Shown: one piece after another, positions 53,612 to 64,000 of the stretch
How the letters are laid out: the number at the start of each line of letters is the position of its first letter
Numbering within the stretch: the stretch's first letter is position 1
From: Betaproteobacteria bacterium
Lineage (GTDB): Bacteria; Pseudomonadota; Gammaproteobacteria; Burkholderiales; SG8-39
DNA: 64,000 nucleotides
Direction of reading: 5' to 3'
Assembly (NCBI GenBank): GCA_022340285.1
Contig: JAJDOG010000082.1
Location: forward strand, 1 to 64,000
The notes under the pieces: model-generated
What the model saw: only the letters and a program-made list of their open reading frames with translations
Databases searched by the model: none
What the model was told of the DNA's origin: nothing
Program-made: the position numbers and the translations under genes

Positions 53612-54502
53612 TCATGCCGAGCCCAATGGCGTTGCCGCCGCGCGCGCCTCGCGCTCGAGCCGCTCCACGCGCGCGAGGCTCCACACCAGTACCCCGCCCA
53701 CGACGAGCATCGAGATAACGCTCACCGTGCCGGCCATCGCGTATGAATCCTCGGACATGCCGGTGTTGAACATGTGCGAGATGAGCACTGTCGTGAACGT
53801 GTCGAAGCCCCCCTTGAGCAAGTTGGTGCGCGTGTATTCGTTGAACGACAGAATGAAGACGAACGCACTGGCGCTCGCGACGCCAACCCGGATCTGCGGA
53901 AATTCGACCCGCCAGAATGCCTGCCAGCCCGTGGCTCCGCAGGAGCGCGCTGCCTCCGTCTGCTGCGCGTGATAACGCGACATGGTGATCAGGATCACGA
54001 TGAACGCGTAGGGGACCGTCCACAGCACCTGGCCGACAAGGGCGGTGCCGAAGCCGAGCTCGAACCACGTCCGGATCCATTCGAGGCCGAGCGTATCGGC
54101 GAGCCAGTTGCAAGCGCGGTTCAGGTTCTTGAAGTACACGAGCAGCGCCGAACCGAGGATGTCCGCGGGCACGAAGAGCGGAGCCAGCATCAGGGTCACC
54201 AGCACAAGCTTGTGACGCGTGCGCTTGTAGTGCTTGGCGGCGATGAGCCCCATTGGGACGGCAATGGCGACCGTGGCCGCTCCGAGCCCGAGCGTCCAGC
54301 GCAGCGAATCGATGATCTGCGTATTCCCGAGCATCACCCGATACCAGTCCCAGGTGAAGTCGTAGATCTGCGCGCCGAAGCCGTGCTCGTTGAACGAGAT
54401 GTAGATCGTGTAGAACACGGGCAGCAGCAGGGCGCCCACGAGCAGCAGCAGGTACACCCACATACCGCGATAGAGCCAGGGGTTGCGATAGTCCTGGAGC
54501 AT
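53612..54502 (-). CDS. ABC transporter permease, PotC type
   Basis: The 296-residue protein has six hydrophobic segments and the loop TEAARSCGATGWQAFWRVEFPQI. The order after the PotB-like gene (13 bp) and before the ATPase (40 bp) fits the polyamine family. It is the second channel subunit. The ligand (polyamine or other small cationic or neutral compound) is inferred from the family only. Confidence 0.92.
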   Translation of the reverse strand: MLQDYRNPWLYRGMWVYLLLLVGALLLPVFYTIYISFNEHGFGAQIYDFTWDWYRVMLGNTQIIDSLRWTLGLGAATVAIAVPMGLIAAKHYKRTRHKLVLVTLMLAPLFVPADILGSALLVYFKNLNRACNWLADTLGLEWIRTWFELGFGTALVGQVLWTVPYAFIVILITMSRYHAQQTEAARSCGATGWQAFWRVEFPQIRVGVASASAFVFILSFNEYTRTNLLKGGFDTFTTVLISHMFNTGMSEDSYAMAGTVSVISMLVVGGVLVWSLARVERLEREARAAATPLGSA

Positions 54503-54515
54503 GGGTGGTGCCGCG

Positions 54516-55415
54516 TCAGCTGATCGGCTCGAGGACGCGCGTGAGGTCGAACAGCCAATGCCCGATCCAGAGCAACGCGACCAGCGTGACGATCATGATG
54601 GCGCTGATCGCCATCGCGAGGGGGAAGTCGAGCGCAACGATGGACTCGAACACGATCGATCCGGCGTTCACGGCGCCGGGCCCGCCGAGGATGTTGGGGA
54701 TGAGTCCGACGCCGAGCCCGTTCACGAAGATGAAGACGCTGCCCGCGAAGATGCCGGGGGCGGCGAGCGGCAGGATCACATCCTTGAAGGTGTGCAGGGC
54801 GCCCGCGCCGAGATCGTCGCAGACCTCAAACACGTAGCGCTGCACCGCCTCCATGGCGAGAAAGCCGGAGAACACCATGAAGGGCAGGAACGACATCACG
54901 TCGCCGATGATCACCCCGAGGGGAGTGAAAAGAATCGCCGAGATGGGCTCGTCGATGACTCCGAGCTGCAGAAGGAACTCGTTGACGAGGCCATGCCGGG
55001 CAAGGACCGGGCGGAGCGCGAAGACGCGAATCAGCTCCGAGATCATGAACGGCAGAATGAAGAGCAGGATCACCCGGTGCTGGATCGAGACGGGGACCCG
55101 CCGCCGGACGAACACCGCGATCGGAAAGCCGAGTAGGAAGGAGACAACTACCGCGATGGCCGCGTGGACCATGGCATACGCGAAGTTCTCGGCCCGCGCG
55201 GAGGTGAAGAAGGTCTCGTAGGCGAAAAGGGTAAGCCCCGGCTCCATCCAGAACTGGGTGCGCTTGAACACGCTCCAGACCAGCGTAAGGCCGACCGGAA
55301 CGGCAAAGCAAAGGACCATGAAGGCGGCGGGCAGGAGGAACACGTAGCGAACGAGCCCCTCCTCGCCGAACACGCGGCGGCGCCAGGAGCCCGCGGCAAC
55401 AGGAACGCCACCCAC
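54516..55415 (-). CDS. ABC transporter permease, PotB type (GTG start)
   Basis: No ATG lies between the binding-protein stop and the first membrane segment, so the GTG at 55415 is taken as start; AGGA lies upstream. In 299 residues it has six hydrophobic segments, starting RYVFLLPAAFMVLCFAVPVG, and a loop with MEAVQRYVFEVCDDLGAGAL. It pairs with the PotC-like permease. The start lies 14 bp after the binding-protein stop. Confidence 0.9.
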   Translation of the reverse strand: MGGVPVAAGSWRRRVFGEEGLVRYVFLLPAAFMVLCFAVPVGLTLVWSVFKRTQFWMEPGLTLFAYETFFTSARAENFAYAMVHAAIAVVVSFLLGFPIAVFVRRRVPVSIQHRVILLFILPFMISELIRVFALRPVLARHGLVNEFLLQLGVIDEPISAILFTPLGVIIGDVMSFLPFMVFSGFLAMEAVQRYVFEVCDDLGAGALHTFKDVILPLAAPGIFAGSVFIFVNGLGVGLIPNILGGPGAVNAGSIVFESIVALDFPLAMAISAIMIVTLVALLWIGHWLFDLTRVLEPIS

Positions 55416-55429
55416 CGCCCTACTGGTCC

Positions 55430-56602
55430 TCAAGCGGCTTGCAACCGGCTCCACCAATCCTGGTACGCGCGCATGTTCTTCGGGAAGACGTTCTGCCATG
55501 CGTTGCCGGCAACGGCGTAGCGTTGGGCCTTGCGTGCCATGATGTCCTTGACGTTCTGGCGCGTCGCGGCATCGAAATCGGCAGGATGAGCATCGAGGTA
55601 GACGTCCACGCCCTTCATCTGGGGCGCAAAGCCCAAGCCCGACACGGTCCGCGCGCCGAACCACGGCGAGAGATAGACGTTCGCGAGGCTATAGAACGCC
55701 GCATCCATGCCGCGCTGCCGTCCGCCCTTGGTGAGCATCACCACGTTGTTCCAGGTCTGGTGGCCCTCCTTCATGGTGCCGTAGCGGACGTCGACGCCCT
55801 TCTTGCGCGCGACGAGCTGAATCGGCTCCCAGCACGACGACAACACGACCTCCTTGCTCGCGAGCAGGTCCACGCCGTTCTGAAACCCGTCCCAGAACGT
55901 CCGGAACTGACCCTTCTTCTTGTAGCCGATGAGAAATTCGCAAACTGCCTTCACCTCCCCGGGGGACATGTCGGCCGCGTCCTTGATCTCGACCTTCCCG
56001 CTCTGCTGGAGATAGATGGCCACATTGGTGAGCGTGGGGCCAAAGTCGTTCTGCAGGGCGACGCGTCCCTTGAACTGCGCGTCGAACATCACGCCCCAAC
56101 TATCTGGATGGAAGCCGAGCGCCTCGTAGTTGTACGCCATGGAATCTGCGTTGGAGATGTAGGGCACGGCGTACACCTTGCCGCCGTAGCGCAGCGTGTC
56201 GGCGGCGGGAGCTCCTTCGTGGTAGACGTCGATGATGTTCTGCCAATTCGGGATGCGGCTCGTGTCGAGCTCGACGATCGCCTTGTTTTCGGCGAGCGCA
56301 TCCTCCATGCCGCCGCCGTTGTCGGTCAGTGCGTCGAAGAGCTTCTGCCCGTCCCCGACCACCATCTTCTGGATTGCCTCGTCGGCGCGGGCGCTCTTGG
56401 CGGTGTTCTTGATCTGGATCTTCGCCTGGGCCGCCATGGCGCTGAAGTCCTTGGCGCCGACCTTGGCGATGCCGGGCGCCCAGTAGCGCAGCGCGTCCCC
56501 CTCCGCGGCCGAAACGCCGGGGATACGCCCTAGCGCTGCCGCCGCCGCGATGCCGCCCAGGCTGTTGATGAACATTCGACGCGAGAATTCCTGCTGATTC
56601 AT
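55430..56602 (-). CDS. ABC transporter substrate-binding protein, PotD/PotF-like
   Basis: The start at 56602 has an excellent AAGGAGGAG upstream. The 390-residue product has an export signal with an RR (EFSRRMFINSLGG), probably Tat, cleaved near SAAEG. The fold begins DALRYWAPGIAKVGAKDF and contains GKVYAVPYISNADSMAYNYE. Family II periplasmic proteins of this type bind putrescine, spermidine or related compounds. It heads the operon that transports the same class of nitrogen compound processed by the facing genes, if they are functionally linked. Confidence 0.92.
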   Translation of the reverse strand: MNQQEFSRRMFINSLGGIAAAAALGRIPGVSAAEGDALRYWAPGIAKVGAKDFSAMAAQAKIQIKNTAKSARADEAIQKMVVGDGQKLFDALTDNGGGMEDALAENKAIVELDTSRIPNWQNIIDVYHEGAPAADTLRYGGKVYAVPYISNADSMAYNYEALGFHPDSWGVMFDAQFKGRVALQNDFGPTLTNVAIYLQQSGKVEIKDAADMSPGEVKAVCEFLIGYKKKGQFRTFWDGFQNGVDLLASKEVVLSSCWEPIQLVARKKGVDVRYGTMKEGHQTWNNVVMLTKGGRQRGMDAAFYSLANVYLSPWFGARTVSGLGFAPQMKGVDVYLDAHPADFDAATRQNVKDIMARKAQRYAVAGNAWQNVFPKNMRAYQDWWSRLQAA

Positions 56603-56727
56603 GGTCTCCTCCTTGTCGTGATACGCGGCCAGTGCCGCGTGAATCCGCAATCTACCACGGGGATCTGCGCGCCTCCGGAAGACGATGTCGCGATCGGGCG
56701 CGTGACCGAGGCCCAATCTGTCGTCGT

Positions 56728-57471
56728 CTAGTGACCCAGGATCTGGCTGAGAAACAGCTTGGCGCGCTCGGTTTGCGGCGCCGCAAAAAACGCATCCGGA
56801 CGCGCCGCCTCGACGATCTCGCCCTGGTCCATGAACACGACCCGGTCAGCAACGGTGCGCGCAAAGCCCATCTCGTGGGTGACCACCACCATCGTCATGC
56901 CCTCCCGGGCGAGCTCGACCATCACGTCGAGCACTTCCTTGATCATCTCCGGATCGAGCGCGGAAGTCGGCTCGTCGAACAGCATCAGTTTCGGTCGCAT
57001 CGCGAGCGCCCGCGCGATCGCGACGCGCTGCTGCTGTCCGCCCGAGAGCTGTCCGGGATACTTGCCCGCCTGCTCGGGGATCTTCACCCGCTCGAGCAGC
57101 TCCATCGCGAGCGCATCGGCGTCTTTCTTCGGCAGCTTGCGCACCCAGATCGGCGCGAGCGTCAGGTTCTCGAGCACCGTGATGTGCGGGAACAGGTTGA
57201 AGCTCTGGAACACCATCCCGACCTCGGTGCGGATCGCCTCGATCTTGCGTAGGTCGTCGCCGAGCTCGATGCCGTCGACGATCACCGTGCCGGAATCGTG
57301 CGCTTCCAGCGCGTTGACGAGGCGAATGAGCGTCGACTTGCCCGAGCCCGACGGGCCGCACACGACGATTTTTTCCCCCTTGGCGACCGAGAGGTCGATG
57401 TCCTTGAGGGCCTGGAACGCGCCGAACCACTTGCTCACCCTGCACATCTCGATCATCGGTTGGCCGCTCAT
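56728..57471 (-). CDS. aapP: Amino-acid ABC transporter ATP-binding protein (AapP/GlnQ type)
   Basis: The ATG at 57471 overlaps the aapM stop by 4 bp. The 247-residue protein has Walker [10 protein letters not shown] (about 35-43), Q-loop [10 protein letters not shown], signature [15 protein letters not shown], Walker [14 protein letters not shown] and the switch His in VTHEMGFA. These are those of polar amino-acid permeases. It is the last gene of the kinase-cyclase-transporter train. Likely substrate: general L-amino acids, by family. Confidence 0.94.
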   Translation of the reverse strand: MSGQPMIEMCRVSKWFGAFQALKDIDLSVAKGEKIVVCGPSGSGKSTLIRLVNALEAHDSGTVIVDGIELGDDLRKIEAIRTEVGMVFQSFNLFPHITVLENLTLAPIWVRKLPKKDADALAMELLERVKIPEQAGKYPGQLSGGQQQRVAIARALAMRPKLMLFDEPTSALDPEMIKEVLDVMVELAREGMTMVVVTHEMGFARTVADRVVFMDQGEIVEAARPDAFFAAPQTERAKLFLSQILGH

Positions 57472-58538
57472 CGCCGCTGCCCCGGTTCGGGTTTTGCGAG
57501 CTCGCGCTCGAGATTCTGACTGTAGCGCGACATCGCGAAGCAGAACGCGAAATACACCAGCGCGGCGAAGAGATACGCCTCGACGCCGAAGCCGCTCCAC
57601 GCCGGCTCGGTGAGCGACACCTTGATCGTCGAGAGCAGGTCGAAGAGCCCGATGATCAGCACCAGCGACGTGTCCTTGAAGAAGCCGATGAACGTGTTGA
57701 CCAGCGGCGGAATCGAGATCCTGAGCGCCTGCGGCAGAATGATGAGCAGGGTCTTCTTCCAGTACGAGAGCCCGAGCGCATCGGCCGCTTCGTACTGGCC
57801 GCGCGGGATCGCCTGCAGCCCGCCCCGCACCACCTCCGCGAGATAGGCGGCGGCGAAGAGAATCATCGCGATCTGCGCGCGCAACAGCTTGTCGATGGTG
57901 ACGCCGGCCGGCAGGAAGAGCGGCAGCATCACCGAGGCCATGAATAGGAGCGAGATGAGCGGCACGCCCCGGATGAGCTCGATGAATCCCACGCACAGAC
58001 CCTGGATCACCGGCATGCCTGAGCGCCTGCCGAGGGCGAGCAGGACCGACAGGGGAAACGCGATCGCGAGTCCGAACGTCGAGAGCAGCAGCGTCAGGAT
58101 GAGGCCGCCCCACCGCTCGTTCTCGACGTAGGGCAGGCCGAGCACGCCGCCCCACATCAGCACGCCGACCACGACGAGGCCTACGATCCAGATCGGCACG
58201 AGCCGCCAGCTCCAGAACCGGCGGAGCGCGCTCGCGATCCAGAGCCCGATCAGAACGGCACAGGCGAGCGCCGGCCGCCAGTGCTGGTCGTACGGATAGG
58301 TGCCGAACAGGATGAAGCGGTGCTTGTCGGCGATGAACGCCCAGCACGCCCCTTCGCCCGCGGCGGCACGGCAGGCCTTCGAGTCGGGCGCATACCAGAT
58401 TGCGTCGAGGAATGCCCAGTCGATCAGCGGCGGCACCGCGCGCCACAGGAGCCACAGTGCGCCGATCGTCAGCAGCGCGTTCGGCCAGCTCGAGAAGAGA
58501 TTCGCGCGCAGCCAGCGCAAAATGAAGGCGTTCGTCAT
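57468..58538 (-). CDS. aapM: Amino-acid ABC transporter permease (AapM type)
   Basis: This 356-residue protein is long for a PAAT permease because of an N-terminal pair of hydrophobic segments and a Cys-containing loop (about residues 15-75), the known AapM form. The permease loop contains [26 protein letters not shown]. It forms the channel with AapQ. It starts 136 bp after aapQ, with a small hairpin between, and overlaps aapP by 4 bp. Confidence 0.93.
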   Translation of the reverse strand: MTNAFILRWLRANLFSSWPNALLTIGALWLLWRAVPPLIDWAFLDAIWYAPDSKACRAAAGEGACWAFIADKHRFILFGTYPYDQHWRPALACAVLIGLWIASALRRFWSWRLVPIWIVGLVVVGVLMWGGVLGLPYVENERWGGLILTLLLSTFGLAIAFPLSVLLALGRRSGMPVIQGLCVGFIELIRGVPLISLLFMASVMLPLFLPAGVTIDKLLRAQIAMILFAAAYLAEVVRGGLQAIPRGQYEAADALGLSYWKKTLLIILPQALRISIPPLVNTFIGFFKDTSLVLIIGLFDLLSTIKVSLTEPAWSGFGVEAYLFAALVYFAFCFAMSRYSQNLERELAKPEPGQRR

Positions 58539-58580
58539 CCTGTAAAAGAACTCCGCGATGGCGCAGGAGGGGATATACCA

Positions 58581-58594
58581 GGGGGAGTTCCCCC
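58581..58594 (-). other. Small hairpin between aapQ and aapM
   Basis: GGGGG (58581-58585) pairs with CCCCC (58590-58594) over a 4-nt loop in the 136-bp gap between aapQ and aapM. There is no U-rich tail. It may tune the ratio of the two permeases or protect the upstream message. No other feature was seen in the gap. Confidence 0.4.
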
Positions 58595-58674
58595 GTGTTC
58601 GTTTAAGGGGCGATTGCGGCGCACTCTTATTGCGTTGATCGAAATCACGGGCACTGACATGGCTAGTTCCCTCA

Positions 58675-59829
58675 CTAGCGCTCTGTCAGAGCGATGCGTG
58701 CGTTGTACCAGTTCATGAAAGCCGAGATCGACAGCGAGATCGTCAGGTAGACCGCCATGATGATTGCGATGCCCTCGATCGCCTGACCGGTCTGGTTCAT
58801 CGTGGTGTTCGCGATCGACACCAGATCGGGATAGCCGATCGCCACCGCGAGCGAGCTGTTCTTGGCGAGATTGAGGTACTGGCTGGTCAACGGCGGCACG
58901 ATCACCCGCAGCGCCTGCGGCAGAACGACGAGCCGCATGGTGAGGCCGCGGCGCAGGCCGAGCGCGTACGCGGCCTCGAACTGGCCGCGATGGATCGCGA
59001 GCACCCCTGCGCGCACGATCTCGGCGATGAAGGATGCGGTGTAAGTGATGAGTCCCGCCGTGAGTGCCGCGAATTCCGGTGCCAGCACCGCGCCGCCGGA
59101 AAAGTTGAAGCCTTCGAATGCCGGCACGCTCATCGTGGTGGGAGCGCCCCCGACGAGCCAGGCGATCACCGGGGGAGCGATGAGCAGGGCGAGCGCCACT
59201 TCCGATACGGGGGGGCGTCGGCCCGTCTTCGCCTGGTGCTTGTCGGCCCACCACGCGAACGCGATCGCTGCAACGATTCCCGCGGCAAGGGCGCCAATCA
59301 CCCAGGTGTATGCCGCGTCCCACGCCGGCACTGGAAAGAAGATGCCGCGGTTGGCAAGATAGACGCCGGGCAGCGGCTCGATTGCCGCGCGCGGTCCGGG
59401 AAGGTTCTCGGTGATGATCGCGTACCAGAAGAAGAGCTGCACCAGCAGCGGCACGTTGCGCACGAACTCGACGTAGGCGGCGGCGAGCTTTGCCACCAGC
59501 CAGTTGCGGGAGAGCCGTGCAAGGCCGATGAGGGTGCCCAGCACCGTTGCGGCGACGATGCCGATCAGCGCGACGCGGAAGGTGTTCGCCAGGCCGACCG
59601 TGAGCGCGCGAAGGTATGTGTCCGCCGCGCTGTAGGGGATCAGCGTCGTCTCGCCGATCTCGAAGCCTGCCTCGCGCGACAGGAATCCGAAGCCGCTGGC
59701 AATATGCCGCGCCTCGAGGTTGGCGAGCGTGTTCGAGACCAGGTACCAGCCGATCAGAACTGCTGCCACGATCGCCCCGGCCTGGTACGCGACGGCGCGC
59801 AGCTTCGGATCGCCGGCCGAGAGCCTCAT
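58675..59829 (-). CDS. aapQ: Amino-acid ABC transporter permease (AapQ type)
   Basis: The ATG at 59829 shares one base with the cyclase stop (TGATG). The 384-residue length and a long periplasmic loop between early segments match AapQ. The permease loop is AAYALGLRRGLTMRLVVLPQALRV, and FVRNVPLLVQLFFWYAI lies before the loop. Together with AapM and AapP it would import L-amino acids, but no AapJ binding-protein gene sits in the train. Its translation depends on the upstream cyclase gene. Confidence 0.94.
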   Translation of the reverse strand: MRLSAGDPKLRAVAYQAGAIVAAVLIGWYLVSNTLANLEARHIASGFGFLSREAGFEIGETTLIPYSAADTYLRALTVGLANTFRVALIGIVAATVLGTLIGLARLSRNWLVAKLAAAYVEFVRNVPLLVQLFFWYAIITENLPGPRAAIEPLPGVYLANRGIFFPVPAWDAAYTWVIGALAAGIVAAIAFAWWADKHQAKTGRRPPVSEVALALLIAPPVIAWLVGGAPTTMSVPAFEGFNFSGGAVLAPEFAALTAGLITYTASFIAEIVRAGVLAIHRGQFEAAYALGLRRGLTMRLVVLPQALRVIVPPLTSQYLNLAKNSSLAVAIGYPDLVSIANTTMNQTGQAIEGIAIIMAVYLTISLSISAFMNWYNARIALTER

Positions 59830-61388
59830 CAGGCCTTGAGCGCGACCACGTTGAGTGCGGGAACGGGCTTGAGCAGCCCCTTGAGGGTGAGTGATCCGAC
59901 TTCCTCGGTGTCGACCAGGTGCTCGACCGCACCTGCCAGGCGGGACGATACGAGGATCTGGCCACCCTTGGCTTCGCCGCATAAGCGCGCGGCCAGGTTC
60001 GTTACCGTGCCGATCGCGGCGTAGTCCCGGCGGCCCTCGAAGCCGATCGCGCCGATGGTCGCGTAGCCCTGTGCGATTCCCACGCCGAGCGCGAGATCCC
60101 AGCCCTGCTTCTTCCAGCCCGCCGCAAGTCTGGCAACGCACTCCCGCATCGCCAGCGCCATGCGCACCGCACGCTCGGCATGGTCCGGCACCTCCATCGG
60201 GTCGTTGAAGAAGATCATCATGCCGTCGCCGGTGAATCGTTCCAGCGTGCCCTCGTGCGCGAGGATGAGCTCGCCCATCGCGGCGTGGTATTCGCCCAGC
60301 ACGCTCATGATCTCCTCGGGCTCGGCCGTCTCGGCGAACGACGTGAAGCCGCGGAGGTCGAGGAACACGACCGTCACCTGGCGGCGGTGCGTGCGCAGCG
60401 GGTCTTCTGCGCCGCCGCCCACGATCAGCTCGGCAAGCTGCGGCGAGAAGAAGCGCTTGAGGCGACCCAGCCGCTCGAGATGCGACACCCCCTCCTGGAC
60501 GCGTTGCTCGAGCGTGCGGTTCCATTCCTCGAGCTCGGCAGCGTGGCGCACATCCTGGTCGCGCAGGCGCTTGCGCTCGAGGCAGGCGCTCACCCGGGCG
60601 CGCAGGATGACCGGACTGAAGGGCTTCGGCAGGAAGTCGTCGGCGCCGAGCTCGATGCAGCGCGCGACGCTTTCATCCTCGTCGAGCGACGAGATCATGA
60701 GCACGGGGATGTCGCGCAACCGCTCATCCGCCTTGAGACGCTTCAGGACGTCGTAACCGTTGATGTCCGGCATCATCACGTCGAGCAGCACGAGATCCAC
60801 GGCCGCGGTCTCGAGCGTCGCGAGCGCCTCGGCGCCGCCCGCGGCCCGCAGGACCGCGAACCCTTCGCGCCCCAGGCGGCGCGCGAGCATCTCGCGGTTC
60901 TCGGGGTTGTCGTCCACCACGAGAACCACCCCGGCCCCCGATGCTGCGGCATGGCCGGCGACCGTCGGCAGTTCCGGCGTCGCCTTCGAAGCGGCGCGCT
61001 CGGTCACGCGCTGGGCGAGCCCGCCTTTGACGAGCAGGGCAAGGTGCTCTGCCGCGCCATTGATTCGACCGGCGTCCTTGGCGGCTTCCTCGGCGCCGCT
61101 GGCAACGAGTTCATCCTTGATGGCCTGGCTCGCCGCGAGGATGCGCTCGAGGGGCGAAGTGAGCTGCGCGGCGAGATGCTGCGCGGACTCGAGCGAGCCC
61201 GCGGCGGCCGGGCCGAGCAGCTCGTTGATCAGGCCGAGCAGCGCCTGGGCGTCGTCGAGCACCGCGCGGAGCCGCGGGGCGAGCTCGGCCCGCCCGCCGT
61301 CCTCGATCAGCATCTCGGTGTAGCCGATGATGTGATTCAGCGGCGTGCGCAGCTCGTGACGCAGCTGGGCGAGGGTCTCGCGATCCAT
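59829..61388 (-). CDS. Hybrid signalling protein: HisKA-like domain, receiver, class III adenylate/guanylate cyclase
   Basis: The start at 61388 is 2 bp after the receiver-protein stop, giving 519 residues. An N-terminal HisKA-like helix carries His11 in [15 protein letters not shown], but no ATP-binding kinase domain follows. A receiver domain (about 154-270) has D159-D160, phospho-acceptor D203 (LLDVMMPDIN) and K255. The C-terminal class III cyclase (about 335-519) has metal Asp D344 (FLDLRGFT) and D388 (FTGDGMMIFF). Thus phosphorylation may steer cyclic nucleotide synthesis. It overlaps aapQ by 1 bp. cAMP versus cGMP is not certain. Confidence 0.9.
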   Translation of the reverse strand: MDRETLAQLRHELRTPLNHIIGYTEMLIEDGGRAELAPRLRAVLDDAQALLGLINELLGPAAAGSLESAQHLAAQLTSPLERILAASQAIKDELVASGAEEAAKDAGRINGAAEHLALLVKGGLAQRVTERAASKATPELPTVAGHAAASGAGVVLVVDDNPENREMLARRLGREGFAVLRAAGGAEALATLETAAVDLVLLDVMMPDINGYDVLKRLKADERLRDIPVLMISSLDEDESVARCIELGADDFLPKPFSPVILRARVSACLERKRLRDQDVRHAAELEEWNRTLEQRVQEGVSHLERLGRLKRFFSPQLAELIVGGGAEDPLRTHRRQVTVVFLDLRGFTSFAETAEPEEIMSVLGEYHAAMGELILAHEGTLERFTGDGMMIFFNDPMEVPDHAERAVRMALAMRECVARLAAGWKKQGWDLALGVGIAQGYATIGAIGFEGRRDYAAIGTVTNLAARLCGEAKGGQILVSSRLAGAVEHLVDTEEVGSLTLKGLLKPVPALNVVALKA

Positions 61389-61390
61389 CG

Positions 61391-61764
61391 TCAGCCGGCC
61401 GCTTTGCGTCCCAGCAGCGCTTCGATCTTGCCGAGCAGGCGCTCCATCTCCACGGGCTTCGTATCGAAGTCGTCGACGCCCGCCGCGAGCGCTTTCTCGC
61501 GGTCGCCCTCCATCGCATGCGCCGTCAGCGCGATGACCGGAATGCCCTGCGTGGCGGGAGACGCCTTGATCTGGCGCGTGGCCTCCCACCCGTCGACGCC
61601 GGGCAGGCTCATGTCCATCAGGATGAGCGCCGGGGATTCGGAGGCGGCCAGTGCGATACCCTGCTCGCCGTCTACCGCCATCGCGACCTCGTAGCCGCGC
61701 CGCACCAGGCGGCGCGAGAGCATGTCGCGGTTCATCTCGTTGTCCTCGACGAGCAGGATCTTGG

Positions 61765-61768
<4 letters not shown>
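61391..61768 (-). CDS. Single-domain response regulator (CheY-like)
   Basis: The 125-residue protein is a bare receiver domain: E8-D9 in LLVEDNEMN, phospho-acceptor D52 in [14 protein letters not shown]82 in IALTAHAM and K104 in DTKPVEME. It has no output domain. It overlaps the kinase stop by 4 bp (ATGA) and precedes the cyclase by 2 bp. It would act as a shuttle or decoy phosphate acceptor between the hybrid kinase and the cyclase. Confidence 0.93.

Positions 61769-64000
<2,232 letters not shown>

Noticed and set aside
56728..58455. Single 575-residue fusion protein ending in an ATPase
   Set aside because: The first half is out-of-frame shadow of the aapM permease gene; a standard ATPase start with ATGA overlap exists at 57471.
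58675..60525. 616-residue long form of the AapQ-like permease
   Set aside because: The extension is a shadow of the cyclase gene; the ATG at 59829 overlaps the cyclase stop and gives the normal AapQ length.

Overview
This is a 64 kb stretch of GC-rich, very densely packed chromosome from a Gram-negative proteobacterium. The sequence shows outer-membrane efflux lipoproteins, TRAP transporters, Tat-exported molybdoenzymes, periplasmic c-type cytochromes and start/stop-overlapping operons. The mix (IcmF, TatT-type TRAP operon, NMT1-type binding protein, MetE-like and amidohydrolase-2 genes, CaiB-type CoA transferase) is most like a metabolically versatile betaproteobacterium of Burkholderiales type. 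That is inference: no rRNA or marker gene is present. I saw no rRNA, tRNA, CRISPR array, insertion sequence or prophage.

Layout. 1-3349: end of a phosphonate-type ABC permease (phnE), a small Cys-rich protein, a VOC protein, a CorC/HlyC-type membrane protein and an unusual PAP2 phosphatase. 3469-10269: a tripartite RND efflux operon (adaptor, pump, outer-membrane channel) divergent from its TetR regulator, with one palindrome covering two face-to-face promoters. 10229-13054: a diheme cytochrome-peroxidase-like lipoprotein with a small secreted partner, then an unknown gene. 13179-17418: a UgpB/MalE-type ABC uptake operon with a hairpin after the binding-protein gene. 17555-20830: fused B12-dependent mutase icmF. 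20881-22836: an NMT1-type binding protein and permease without an ATPase.

23342-31864: 2OG oxygenase, YflT-like protein, sulfite dehydrogenase (sorA-sorB), a three-gene membrane cluster resembling a TolQ/ExbB-ExbD/MotB stator with a novel periplasmic domain, CinA-like amidase, class II aldolase-like protein, a membrane-anchored Mrr-like protein and a lone ParA. 32081-39371: enzymes and small proteins (aldo-keto reductase, DUF502, GNAT, MetE-like, cyclic-nucleotide-binding protein, amidohydrolase plus epimerase). 39520-43201: a complete TatT-DctP-DctQ-DctM TRAP operon. 43235-48843: sirtuin, MFS carrier, a rearrangement scar holding the start of a Na/Ca exchanger gene, and a patatin-like phospholipase whose catalytic Ser and Asp lie about 660 residues apart.

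49042-56602: amidase, CoA transferase and deacetylase genes facing a polyamine-type ABC uptake operon. 56728-64000: one minus-strand train in which a hybrid histidine kinase, a receiver protein and an adenylate cyclase are translationally coupled to the amino-acid ABC genes aapQ-aapM-aapP, with no binding-protein gene in the train.

The best candidates for undescribed biology are the stator-like cluster (27046-29043) and the kinase-cyclase-transporter operon (56728-64000).
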